Source of the DNA: Bradyrhizobium sp. YR681
GTDB taxonomy: Bacteria > Pseudomonadota > Alphaproteobacteria > Rhizobiales > Xanthobacteraceae
NCBI RefSeq assembly: GCF_000282615.1
Contig: NZ_AKIY01000017.1
Span: 1 to 64,000, forward strand
DNA length: 64,000 nt
Direction: 5' to 3'
Under the pieces are notes generated by a model that worked only from the letters and a program-made list of their open reading frames with translations, ran no database searches and was not told the DNA's origin. Shown here piece after piece: positions 7,102 to 14,830 of the stretch. Every line of letters starts with the position of its first letter. The first letter of the stretch is position 1. The position numbers and the translations under genes are program-made.

Positions 7102-8634
7102 ATGCCTGTCCTGCTTCCGACGTCCCGTGCGCGCAGCCAGACTGAAGGCATCCGCGCGAAGAACCCGGCGACGACAGACCATGCCGTCATCATCGCCGGC
7201 GGCGGTCCGACCGGGCTGATGCTGGCCGCCGAGCTCGCGCTCGCGAATGTCGACGTCGCCGTCGTTGAGCGACGCGCGGATCAGGAACTCACCGGAACGC
7301 GCGCCGGCGGATTGCACGCGCGCAGCATCGAGATCCTCGATCAGCGCGGCGTCGCGGAACGCTTCCTGCGCGAAGGACAGATCGTCCAGCTCACAGGCTT
7401 CGCCTGGACCAGGCTCGACATCGGCGACCTGCCGACCCGGCATCCCTACGGCCTCGCACTGCGGCAGAGCCACATCGAGCGCATCCTCGCCGAATGGGCC
7501 GAGGAGCTCGCGGTGCCGGTCTATCGAAACGCCGAGGTGACCGGCTTCGCCCAGGACGAGACCGGCGTCGATGTCGTGCTGTCCGGCGGCGAGACGTTGC
7601 GGGCAAACTATCTGGTCGGCTGCGACGGCGGCCGCAGCCTGGTGCGCAAGACCGCCGGCATCGACTTCGTCGGCTCCGGTCCGACGCTCAGCAACCTCAT
7701 GGCGGAGGTCGAGATGCGCGAGGCGCCGGCATGGGGCCTGCGTCACGACGCGCTCGGTTTTCACGGCCTCAGCAAGACCGAGAGCGGACGCGTGCTGGTG
7801 GTCGTGACGGAAGCCACGCTCGACCGCACCGGCGATCCCACGCTGGCCGATCTCAGCAACGCGCTCAGGGCCGTGTACGGCACCGACTTCGGCCTGCAAA
7901 ATCCAACCTGGATCTCGCGCTTTACGGACGCGAGCCGGCAGGCTGCGTCCTATCGCAAGGGACGCGTGCTGCTCGCCGGCGATGCCGCGCATATTCATCA
8001 CTCCGTCGGCGGCCAGGGCCTCAACACCGGCCTGCAGGACGCGGTCAATCTCGGCTGGAAGCTGGCGCAGGTCGTCAAGGGCACCTCGCAAGACAGCCTG
8101 CTGGACAGCTACCATGCCGAGCGCCATCCCGTCGCCGCGCGGACTTTGCGCAACACCATGGCGCAGATCGCCCTGCTCCGCCGCGCCAGCGAGGGCCTCG
8201 CGGCCGCGCGCGACGTCATCGCCGAGCTGCTCGGCATGGACGAGCCGCGACAACGCTTTGGCGCGATGATGAGCGGCCTCGATATCAGCTACGATTGCGG
8301 CGACGGCCACCCGTTGCTCGGACGGCGCATGCCCGATCTCGACCTGACGGTCGAAGGACAGCCACTGAAGTTTTTCACGCTGCTGCACGGTGCGCGCGGC
8401 GTGCTGCTCGATTTCGGCAAGGCCCGCGGCATCGACATCGCGCCCTGGGCAGATCGCGTCAGCCTCATCGATGCCGCCACTGACGGCCCGTGGCAGCTTC
8501 CGGCCATCGGAGAGGTCGCGGCGCCCAAAACCGTGCTGGTGCGGCCCGATGGGCATGTGGCCTGGGTGGGAAACGACGGCCAGCACGGACTTGCGGATGC
8601 GCTGAGTACCTGGTTCGGACCGGCTGCGGCGTAG
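7102..8634 (+). CDS. FAD-dependent monooxygenase, rifampicin-monooxygenase (Rox)-like
   Basis: The 510-residue protein begins at ATG 7102 behind AGGGG; an earlier frame start at 6967 would fall inside the repeat. It is a class A flavin monooxygenase of the PHBH fold, using NAD(P)H and O2 to hydroxylate aromatic substrates. It has the FAD dinucleotide motif GGGPTG at 33-38, a GCDGGRS element, and the second FAD motif GDAAHIHHS starting at Asp294, followed by GGQGLNTGLQDA. The C-terminal thioredoxin-like domain ends LVRPDGHVAW, as in rifampicin monooxygenase and polyketide hydroxylases. Full-length resemblance to Rox-type enzymes is strong from memory, but the substrate is unproven. It is flanked on both sides by the dispersed hairpin repeat and is on the opposite strand from its neighbours, which suggests acquisition as a unit. 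Confidence 0.85.
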   Translation: MPVLLPTSRARSQTEGIRAKNPATTDHAVIIAGGGPTGLMLAAELALANVDVAVVERRADQELTGTRAGGLHARSIEILDQRGVAERFLREGQIVQLTGFAWTRLDIGDLPTRHPYGLALRQSHIERILAEWAEELAVPVYRNAEVTGFAQDETGVDVVLSGGETLRANYLVGCDGGRSLVRKTAGIDFVGSGPTLSNLMAEVEMREAPAWGLRHDALGFHGLSKTESGRVLVVVTEATLDRTGDPTLADLSNALRAVYGTDFGLQNPTWISRFTDASRQAASYRKGRVLLAGDAAHIHHSVGGQGLNTGLQDAVNLGWKLAQVVKGTSQDSLLDSYHAERHPVAARTLRNTMAQIALLRRASEGLAAARDVIAELLGMDEPRQRFGAMMSGLDISYDCGDGHPLLGRRMPDLDLTVEGQPLKFFTLLHGARGVLLDFGKARGIDIAPWADRVSLIDAATDGPWQLPAIGEVAAPKTVLVRPDGHVAWVGNDGQHGLADALSTWFGPAAA

Positions 8635-8659
8635 CATGTCTCACGACGACCGAAACAAA

Positions 8660-8739
8660 CAAAGCCCGCGGCATCCCGCGGGCTTGATCAAAACTCTTTC
8701 GATGATGCCATTCTGCCAGTGTTTTGCCCGACGTGTCAA
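8660..8739 (-). repeat. Dispersed hairpin repeat, copy 3
   Basis: This copy has a perfect stem (AAGCCCGCGG, a four-base loop, CCGCGGGCTT) followed on the minus strand by TTTGTTTGTTT. The conserved block TTGACACGTCGGGCAAAACA begins 45 bases after the stop of the AHH nuclease gene, so it probably terminates that transcript. Confidence 0.85.
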
Positions 8740-8783
8740 TCGAGCGAACTCGAACGGCATACGCACGGCTCCGTCATCAACCT

Positions 8784-10433
8784 TCACTCCGGCGGAAGCA
8801 ACGGCCGTATCCAGCGCGAGAACCACTCCTCGCCATCATTGCGCGGATTGCCTGTGCCATCTACTCCGAAGATCGGCGGCGGTATGATGTAGCTCGGCTC
8901 ATCCCCAAGCGGACCGATCGGCTTGCTCGCCTGCGAAGGCCAGCCGCTAGCTGTCGACGTAATCCAGTTGCCAAACCGATCGTTGAATTCAGTGGAAGGC
9001 AGATATGGAACAGGCGCGCTCCCCGACGTGAAGACGCTACCCGCGTTAGACGTGTTCAAGCGGGTGAGACGGCGAACGTCTTGCGGTGCGGCAGCTTCCG
9101 CAGCAGGAGGGACCGACACTTCTTGCCCATTCGGGGCAGGCACGGCGCCGGCCGGCGTATCAGCCCAGCTTCCGAAGCGATCCGCAAATGTGCCGGCCCG
9201 CATCGGCCCTTGATCGAACGAGCCGTTCGGAACTTGCGCTGCCGCGGAACGCGCCCCGAACGGATGACCATCGATATTCAATGCGTCCTGGGCCGGATCA
9301 AATGGATGGAGAGAAGGAGCTTCGGAAATAGTCTCTCTCTCGCCAGCATTGCCAGTCGGTTTCGCGCTAGCGGCCGTTGCTCCAATGAGCCCAAGAGTCG
9401 CCATTGGTAATAATACCGGTAACAGTGGCATCAATGCAGGTACCGCCATTGCCGCCGCAAATATTGCTAATCCGCCGAGAACCGCTGGACCGTCATTCTG
9501 ATCAGAACGCATCTTGTATGGATTCGGCCCCAGCGTTGGCGAACCATCAGTAAACCTGAGTAAATCGCTTGTCTCGGAATGGAACTGCAACTCTTGCGGC
9601 TCCGGTGGCACGGCCGTGCTGGGAGGCAATTGACCAAGCCGCCGCTCATCTCCGCCTAACGCCGGAAAGGCCGGGATTCCGCTTGAGAAGCGCGGATCGC
9701 TCCGCGTAAACCCTTCCGTTCCGCTCAGGGCACCGAGAGAGGGCAGCGTGGAGCCCGACGGCGGCGGAAAGTCAGCAGGGTCGACCGGAGTCGAGCCAGG
9801 TATGCGAAGATTATTTAAGGAAGGATCGAGCGTTGCGAACTTGGGTCCCCACGGCGTTCCCTGCAAGTCCTTATTGCCTGCGGTTATGTTGACCTCGGGA
9901 TTTCGCTTTATTATCTCGTCCAGCTGTTTCTGCTTCTGCGGATCATCCAGATAGAGCAGCCATTTAATCAGATGGTCCAAGCCGGCATCCACACCTCTCT
10001 GCTGGAGGTCTCTGATTGCTCTCAGCCTAACTGGGTGCTGACCGATATAGGCCTTGTCGTTCGTCAAAACCTTCGCGATACCGCGATCAACTTCATCGCG
10101 CGTTTTATCAAACGGCACATTGGTGTTGAGATCCCCGTTGGCAAACCCGACACGCATTGCATCGATGAGCGTGTTTATCTCAGCCATTCGATTACTTGGA
10201 CTCTCAATTTCTGCGATCTCATTAAGTCTTTTGCAGACGGCCTTGATATAAGAAGACGTGTGCCGGCTGGGATGCGGCGGAGCATTCAATTCTGCTGCCA
10301 CAGCCCGATCCCCTGGCAAGTAGATGCGGTTGGCGGGCGAATCGATATCGAAGGTTTGCTTGTCGATACCGCGAAAGGCCTGGTGATTGCGAAAACGCTC
10401 AGGGATAATATGATGGTCATCGAGAATTGACAT
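8784..10433 (-). CDS. AHH-family (HNH/Endo VII superfamily) nuclease toxin with shared C-terminal tag
   Basis: The 549-residue protein starts at ATG 10433 behind GTGAGGG. Residues 5-70 match the AHH nuclease pattern: DDHHIIPE (His7, His8), FDIDSPANRIYLP, then HPSRHTSSY (His54, His58) and a VCKRLNEI helix. AHH domains are metal-dependent nucleases common in polymorphic toxins, where they usually sit at the C-terminus; here the domain is at the N-terminus. A hydrophobic stretch at about 325-365 could span or insert into a membrane. Residues 416-490 (FADRFGSW, VRRLTR, PVPYLP, FNDRFGNW) form the segment shared with the effector at 2949-3794, followed by a unique 59-residue tail. An Imm11/DUF1629-like gene lies upstream on the same strand. 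The target, probably DNA, is inferred from the family. Confidence 0.75.
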   Translation of the reverse strand: MSILDDHHIIPERFRNHQAFRGIDKQTFDIDSPANRIYLPGDRAVAAELNAPPHPSRHTSSYIKAVCKRLNEIAEIESPSNRMAEINTLIDAMRVGFANGDLNTNVPFDKTRDEVDRGIAKVLTNDKAYIGQHPVRLRAIRDLQQRGVDAGLDHLIKWLLYLDDPQKQKQLDEIIKRNPEVNITAGNKDLQGTPWGPKFATLDPSLNNLRIPGSTPVDPADFPPPSGSTLPSLGALSGTEGFTRSDPRFSSGIPAFPALGGDERRLGQLPPSTAVPPEPQELQFHSETSDLLRFTDGSPTLGPNPYKMRSDQNDGPAVLGGLAIFAAAMAVPALMPLLPVLLPMATLGLIGATAASAKPTGNAGERETISEAPSLHPFDPAQDALNIDGHPFGARSAAAQVPNGSFDQGPMRAGTFADRFGSWADTPAGAVPAPNGQEVSVPPAAEAAAPQDVRRLTRLNTSNAGSVFTSGSAPVPYLPSTEFNDRFGNWITSTASGWPSQASKPIGPLGDEPSYIIPPPIFGVDGTGNPRNDGEEWFSRWIRPLLPPE

Positions 10434-10737
10434 GTACCCTCACGAGATGCGGGCTCATTGGGAGGTGCGCCGATGAAATCTGCTTTGGAGACGTGTCGAT
10501 GCGAGCGAGCCCGACCACGGCGGCCGATTCGCGTTCAAGTTCGTCAAGTTCGGATAGCGGTGCTTCCGATATGCTCGGTCTTGTAGAGGAAACGCCAAGT
10601 CAGATTGCTTGCGAAGTGCACGGCTCGCAGAACACCGGACCAGCCGTCGGCCGAGAGCAGGGCCCTTCTGCTAGTGATCCAGATCCTTCGAAGAAAGCAT
10701 CGGCGTCAAAGTCGCCATCAACGCCGAATATGTAGAA
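10434..10737 (-). pseudogene. Possible decayed immunity-type gene
   Basis: On the minus strand a frame reads FYIFGVDGDFDADAFFEG from 10737 without a start codon, meets an in-frame TGA at 10602-10600, then continues with a helical segment SELDELERESAAVVGL before reaching the nuclease start. The opening motif and later helix are reminiscent of DUF4279-type proteins, some of which are immunity candidates. With no start and an internal stop, it looks decayed. The resemblance is short and could be chance. Confidence 0.25.
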
Positions 10738-11200
10738 CTACTGTTCCAGAAAGGAGCAATGGCGCAGATCGAGAGCCGCAATCAAGAACCAGTGCAAGCC
10801 GGCTGCGCAAGCCACCTTCATCGGCCAGTCGCGTCGATACTGATCGTGCTTCGCGAGAAGGATCGACAGCACGATCTTCGGGTTTCTCGCTGCAGTGTAG
10901 CCAAGGTCAACCCGCAGCGTCGATCTGTACGCAAATGTGCATGGACCGTCGAAAAGTCACAGCTAGATACTATTCGAGTAACGATCGCAGTCGCACAGTG
11001 ATCGCCGTGCCGCACGAGCTTTCGACGGTGAGGCAATCCAAGATACTCGTAATTTTGTCAAAGAGTTGCAGATTTTCTGCTCGCTCGACCGCAAGCATCG
11101 CCCGCTAAACCGAACCACGCGAGCTTCGTCCAACTCGTTAAGTTGACGCATCGCCCCTCATAAAGTCGAGCCGCATTGCACCCGGCGAGCCCAGGCTGGC
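10738..11200. other. Intergenic or decayed sequence between the nuclease and Imm11-like genes
   Basis: Base composition is lower in GC than the flanks. On the minus strand a 42-residue frame at 11098-10970 (MLAVERAENLQLFDKITSIL...) has natural-looking composition. A preceding short frame ending near 11100 is shifted by one base relative to it, which suggests a broken gene. I cannot assign a family. Confidence 0.3.
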
Positions 11201-11833
11201 TCAAAGCTTTGAGACGTTATCAAACCGTATTCTCTTGAGACCTGCCGCCTTGCAGGCATCCTTCATCTCTTGATCGCATATGACGTCCGACTCGCTATGA
11301 GCCATACGAAAGATATGGGCTTCACCGATTGCAGCCTCCGTGAAGACAAGTTTGGAGCCTGGCATGGTCAAATAGACCTTCTTTCCAAATTTGAGAGAGC
11401 GAGGATCGTCTTCAGTCCGGATGATCAGGCGTGATTGCGATTCATCCAGGGCGTCGAGAACTCTAACAACATCGCAGAGCCAATAGCCTGGTCCATGATA
11501 GCTACCCTGCGGTACGCGCACATCGCATGGTACAAACACGAAGGCCTCCGGATCCAGCGCTTCAAAGAGCACCTTTGTCCGATCCGAAATCAACCACCAG
11601 CCATAGTAAGGCTCGAGGTCGTACGGCAAACTGCCTATCGACTTATCAAACACAAACGGTGCACGCGCGGTAGAAGCCGGCAGACGGAAGACCTTGTAGG
11701 GAGGAAGAATACTTTCGTCTTCGAGCCAATAGCCCGGCTTGCCGCCTACGCCGAAGTCGGGACCCATTTCGTAGTAACGGCGCTTTCGCGCCCTGGATCG
11801 TTTCGCAATAGAGGTTTCACCTTCATCACTCAT
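11201..11833 (-). CDS. Imm11/DUF1629-like putative immunity protein
   Basis: The 210-residue protein starts at ATG 11833 (MSDEGETS); the longer frame to 11932 runs into the repeat and is rejected. After a basic N-terminus it has an N-terminal half with YYGWWLISDRTKVLFEAL and DPEAFVFVPCDV, a central PGYWLCDVVRVLDALDE, then AHIFRMA, and a C-terminal DQEMKDACKAAGLKRIRF. This order of motifs is that of the DUF1629/Imm11 family. Members are often encoded beside AHH or other polymorphic toxin nucleases and are regarded as cytoplasmic immunity proteins. Its gene is transcribed toward the AHH nuclease gene, with about 770 bp between them. The protective role is inferred. Confidence 0.7.
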   Translation of the reverse strand: MSDEGETSIAKRSRARKRRYYEMGPDFGVGGKPGYWLEDESILPPYKVFRLPASTARAPFVFDKSIGSLPYDLEPYYGWWLISDRTKVLFEALDPEAFVFVPCDVRVPQGSYHGPGYWLCDVVRVLDALDESQSRLIIRTEDDPRSLKFGKKVYLTMPGSKLVFTEAAIGEAHIFRMAHSESDVICDQEMKDACKAAGLKRIRFDNVSKL

Positions 11834-11903
11834 GACTGAGCCCCGCGGAACATCGTGCCCGCAATGACGCCACGTAAAGGCCCTAAGACCAATGGCCCAA
11901 CAA

Positions 11904-11984
11904 TAAAGCCCGCGATATCCCGCGGGCTCCATCCGAATTCATTTTGATCATGCCACCCTGCCCCTGTCTTGCCCGACGTGTCAA
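11904..11984 (-). repeat. Dispersed hairpin repeat, copy 4 (diverged)
   Basis: On the minus strand it reads TTTGACACGTCGGGCAAGAC, then a hairpin (AGCCCGCGGG against CGCGGGCT) and TTTATTGTT. It lies 57 bases after the DUF4261-like gene's stop and just upstream of the Imm11-like gene, so it could terminate the former. It is the most diverged of the complete copies. Confidence 0.75.
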
Positions 11985-12040
11985 ACGATCGGCCCTGAAT
12001 GTGACACACGCAAGTCACTTCAGCGTATCACCAAACTCAA

Positions 12041-12814
12041 TTATGCCGGACCGTCAGCGCAGAAAAAAACGGGCAACCTCTCGAATCGATCGGAATTCCT
12101 GTAACGGACCGTGAAGCGCTCGCGCGAGTCGCGACCGAACGTATCACCGTCTTTGACCACAGGTCCGTGCTCAACCAGATAGACAGCAAGACCGTCCACC
12201 TTGTCGATCAAGGTGGCGAGTGTCAGCCTGCGGGTCTCGAACTCGATTTCACGATCGGCAAAAGCTGACAGACCCATCGTTACTGCGCCAATACCCGCCG
12301 CTGATCGGAACGGCAGTATGTCGACCCACAACGAGGAGGGATAGTCGGGGTACGGTGCAAACGATCGGCTGGACCAGTCCAACCACAGATCGGACGGTCG
12401 CGCCACCTTTCCATTCCAGACCACGGCGCAGCACTGCGGCATCGTAGCAATCAATGCGCCGATGACAGCAGTCATCAGACGAGCAGTCGGCAGCGGTCGC
12501 TGGTTTTGACCGAGCACCGAAACGATCAGATGCCCTCGGTGCCGCTCCGCAATCGCCTTACCCTCCGGCCACGCCCTGGAAGCGCGCGACCACAGGCCCG
12601 GATCGTCCGGGATAGGCGCCGGCATCGCCATCACGGCAACGAGTTCATTGCCACAGTGGATGAGCGGCGAATCTCGGCGAGCTCCGTCCTCGCCAGTCTC
12701 GTCTAGACCTACGGGAAGTTGGGGATGGCGCTTACGAATAGCCTCAGTCAGCGCGACCATGTCGGGAGTTGCAGCGGATTCCAACAAGACCAAAGCAAGG
12801 AAAGACTTACTCAT
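12041..12814 (-). CDS. DUF4261-like protein
   Basis: The 257-residue cytoplasmic protein starts at ATG 12814. It has HRGHLIVSV in the first half, a helical TARLMTAVIGALIATMPQCCAVVW region, a PSSLWVDILPF strand, and a GAVTMGLSAFADREIEFE element. That order fits the DUF4261 family, whose molecular function is unknown to me. The gene stands alone between hairpin-repeat copies 4 and 5, in the same orientation as the toxin/immunity genes. Given that setting it may be another protective or toxin-associated gene, but no effector partner is visible next to it. There is no signal peptide or membrane helix. Confidence 0.6.
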   Translation of the reverse strand: MSKSFLALVLLESAATPDMVALTEAIRKRHPQLPVGLDETGEDGARRDSPLIHCGNELVAVMAMPAPIPDDPGLWSRASRAWPEGKAIAERHRGHLIVSVLGQNQRPLPTARLMTAVIGALIATMPQCCAVVWNGKVARPSDLWLDWSSRSFAPYPDYPSSLWVDILPFRSAAGIGAVTMGLSAFADREIEFETRRLTLATLIDKVDGLAVYLVEHGPVVKDGDTFGRDSRERFTVRYRNSDRFERLPVFFCADGPA

Positions 12815-13073
12815 CGGCCGTCCCCAAGGATGCTCTAACGTAAAACTGCAATTCGCCCAAAGGTTGAGACGCTACCTTAAATGGAACAAATCAAGAACAC
12901 TGTCAATATGCGCCTGCCCTGCGCTTGATCTCTTTGGGTGTTCTGCATGAGACTGCAAGGGACTGCGGTAATCCGCACGAGGAGCTGAGCAACGAGAGAG
13001 ACTGTTCGTCCATGCTCATAATCGGGCCGATCGCGAAATCCTCTCTGAAGGAGAGAGGGGCGTTTCCGGTAAC
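12815..13073. other. Intergenic upstream of the DUF4261-like gene
   Basis: No convincing gene is visible. The first 90 bases are relatively AT-rich and should hold the promoter of the minus-strand gene at 12814. Apparent short frames on both strands lack ribosome-binding sites. Confidence 0.4.
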
Positions 13074-13161
13074 AAAAAGCCCGCGGCGGATCACTCCGCG
13101 CGGGCCGAACCAAACTTTCTTCGATGATGGCATTCTGCCAGTGTTTTGCCCGACGGGTCAA
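13074..13161 (-). repeat. Dispersed hairpin repeat, copy 5
   Basis: On the minus strand it has TTGACCCGTCGGGCAAAACA, then CATCATCGAAG, a stem pairing GGCCCGCGCGG with CCGCCGCGGGC, and TTTTTGTT. It lies 131 bases after the stop of the minus-strand gene at 13292-13549. Confidence 0.85.
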
Positions 13162-13291
13162 CCTCTTTTTTGAGGATAAACCGAAGTTGCCCCGGCGCGC
13201 ATGGGCCTGCGCCCGACCTTCCCGAGGCCGGCGCCGCCCTTCCAGGCCGCTTCGCCGCGGCTGAAGCCGCGACGATGGCGACCGGCGGCGG

Positions 13292-13549
13292 CTACGCCGC
13301 CCGCGACAATTCCACCTTCCGCTCGATCCGCGCCTCCAGCAGGGCAACCGAGGTCCGCAGATTGTCCCGGCGCGCGCGCAGCGTCTGGGCCAGCATGGAA
13401 TAGGTGGCACTGCCGGGGTCGGCATTCCCGGTGGCGCGCTCCTCCTCAAGGATGTCGCCCTCGAGCATCTGGATCCGCCAGTTCAGGTCGGAAATCAGCG
13501 CATGGAGTTGCAGGGACGCGGTCGCTTCGAAACGGGACGTTGATTGCAT
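13292..13549 (-). CDS. Small helical protein of unknown function
   Basis: The 85-residue protein starts at ATG 13549 behind GAGGCGATCCC. It is predicted to be almost entirely helical, with heptad-like spacing through ALISDLNWRIQMLEGDI and LRARRDNLRTSVALLEAR, so a coiled coil is likely. I do not recognise a named family, though such short proteins are common in Bradyrhizobium genomes. It precedes a run of small stress-type genes but has its own ribosome-binding site and no close operon partner. Confidence 0.55.
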   Translation of the reverse strand: MQSTSRFEATASLQLHALISDLNWRIQMLEGDILEEERATGNADPGSATYSMLAQTLRARRDNLRTSVALLEARIERKVELSRAA

Positions 13550-13674
13550 GGGATCGCCTCAATCTGGATCAGCCCGAACGGCCGGGCCGGGATTAAGACC
13601 TCATGCAGCAAGAGCGATGCCAGACCTAGGACCTCGCGCCCTTCACGCGACCAGGCGCAGCGGGGAACCGCGTC

Positions 13675-13923
13675 TCATTCCTCCGCCAGCTTGCGCTCGA
13701 TATAGGCGTCCACCGTCTCCGCAAAGGAGCGCTGCACGCCGACCGCGGCGACGTGCAGGTCGAGCGCATCGCGCTGGAGCACCCGCAGGCCGCGCCCGCG
13801 GGCGCTGTCAGGTGCGGTGTTCAGGAAGGAATCGATGGCGCCCTTGGCCTGCGGGATGGCCTTCGGATCGCCCCTCGCGATCAGGAGCCGCAGCAGGCTC
13901 TGGCATTCGGCCAAACCGGGCAT
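13675..13923 (-). CDS. Small conserved-looking protein of unknown function
   Basis: The 82-residue protein is best started at ATG 13923 (MPGLAECQSLLRLL), with GAGGGATG upstream. A longer frame to 14073 exists, but its N-terminal part is antisense-like, and the other frame there codes a separate small gene. It is soluble, with a helical start, APDSARGRGLRVL in the middle, and a C-terminal FAETVDAYIERKLAEE helix. No family is recognised. The stop of the upstream gene (13935) overlaps its ribosome-binding site, so the two are probably translationally coupled. Confidence 0.5.
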   Translation of the reverse strand: MPGLAECQSLLRLLIARGDPKAIPQAKGAIDSFLNTAPDSARGRGLRVLQRDALDLHVAAVGVQRSFAETVDAYIERKLAEE

Positions 13924-13934
13924 GGGCTCATCCC

Positions 13935-14039
13935 TCACCCGCGGGAGGATTTCGGCTTCGGCTTCTTGACGGGCTGGGTGTGGGTGCCGAACAACGCGAG
14001 CAAAAATGCGACTTCTTCCTTCGAACCGATCTGGATCAT
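13935..14039 (-). CDS. Very small protein (34 residues), coupled to the next gene
   Basis: The frame starts at ATG 14039 behind a strong AAGGAGATC site and ends with TGA overlapping the ribosome-binding site of the gene at 13675-13923. The peptide has a hydrophobic centre (EEVAFLLALFG) and a basic Lys/Pro-rich tail (PVKKPKPKSSRG). Strong initiation signals and coupling support it as real. Function is unknown. Confidence 0.45.
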   Translation of the reverse strand: MIQIGSKEEVAFLLALFGTHTQPVKKPKPKSSRG

Positions 14040-14134
14040 GATGATCTCCTTTTCGCTTGGTTGGTCGAGCCAAGCGGAACAGGCGTTCAGGACAATCGGG
14101 TTTCAGGATCGTTTCAGGAATGTTTCGTCCCCGG

Positions 14135-14521
14135 CTAGGTCTGCGACCCCGCGTTCAGGAGGCTGGAAACGGCGGTGACAAGCTGCGCGGGCGCGAACGG
14201 CTTCGCCAACATGATGCTGTGGGGGACACCCTGTGATGCCCAATCGTCGGCGTCCTTTCCGCTCATATAGACGACGGGAAAGTCAGGGTCGATTTCTCTG
14301 GCGTGCCGTGCGACGTGCCATCCGTCGACCCCGCCATCACGCAAATTGATGTCCGTGACAAGCGCCCGGTATTTGCCGCCGGCAACATCCAGCAGCTCGA
14401 TGGCGCGCTCGCCAGTCGAAGCCATGACGACTTCGAATCCTCCGTCGCTCAGGCATTCCTGGACGATATTTTGAATATCCGAATCGTCTTCCACGACCAG
14501 GATAAGCAGTTGGCCCGCCAT
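14135..14521 (-). CDS. Single-domain response regulator (CheY-like receiver)
   Basis: The 128-residue protein starts at ATG 14521 behind GGGGAGTTA; upstream in-frame sequence is not protein-like. It is a lone receiver domain with the acidic pair Asp12-Asp13 after ILVVE, the phosphoacceptor Asp57 in LVTDINL, a Ser in VVYMSG, and Lys107 in MLAKPF. It lacks an output domain, so it would act by protein contact, for example in a phosphorelay. No histidine kinase is adjacent. On the minus strand upstream, GGAAC followed 17 bases later by GTGT only loosely resembles an EcfG promoter. Confidence 0.8.
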   Translation of the reverse strand: MAGQLLILVVEDDSDIQNIVQECLSDGGFEVVMASTGERAIELLDVAGGKYRALVTDINLRDGGVDGWHVARHAREIDPDFPVVYMSGKDADDWASQGVPHSIMLAKPFAPAQLVTAVSSLLNAGSQT

Positions 14522-14830
14522 TCGGTAACTCCCCGCGCGCCGCCATAACAGCGGCGCGGGTACACGCGGCCAGGGGATAATGGTTCCGCAGGAAGTGTGC
14601 AAAAGTGCACAGAAATAATCCGGGCACCTCGAATTCGACTGAGCCAACCGAGGGTTAAAACCGTGGGGGGTGCCGGGCACCGGCTCTGATTCCGACCTCT
14701 GTGGCCTGGTTTGACATCACGCGGGGCTGATTTGAAATGTCCACTTTGGAACAGAAGGCTGCCCTTCCGCATATTACGCTCGGCGGAAACTCTAACCGCA
14801 CGGTTAGGACCCGCAAGACGAGGTCGTGTC
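14522..14830. other. Intergenic between divergent genes
   Basis: I see no gene in this 309-bp stretch. It should hold promoters for the receiver gene (minus) and the small protein at 14831 (plus). A GTGCAAAAGTGCAC-like palindrome lies near 14600. Confidence 0.4.

Noticed and set aside
7096-8637. 513-codon frame antisense to the monooxygenase
   Set aside because: It is a GC-rich mirror frame over a well-motifed gene; it has no domains of its own and no ribosome-binding site.
11017-11025. TCGAAAGCT core resembling a tts box (type III secretion promoter) upstream of the AHH nuclease
   Set aside because: Only the nine-base core matches; the GTCAG half and downstream bases do not. It also falls inside a possible small coding frame, so it is probably chance.
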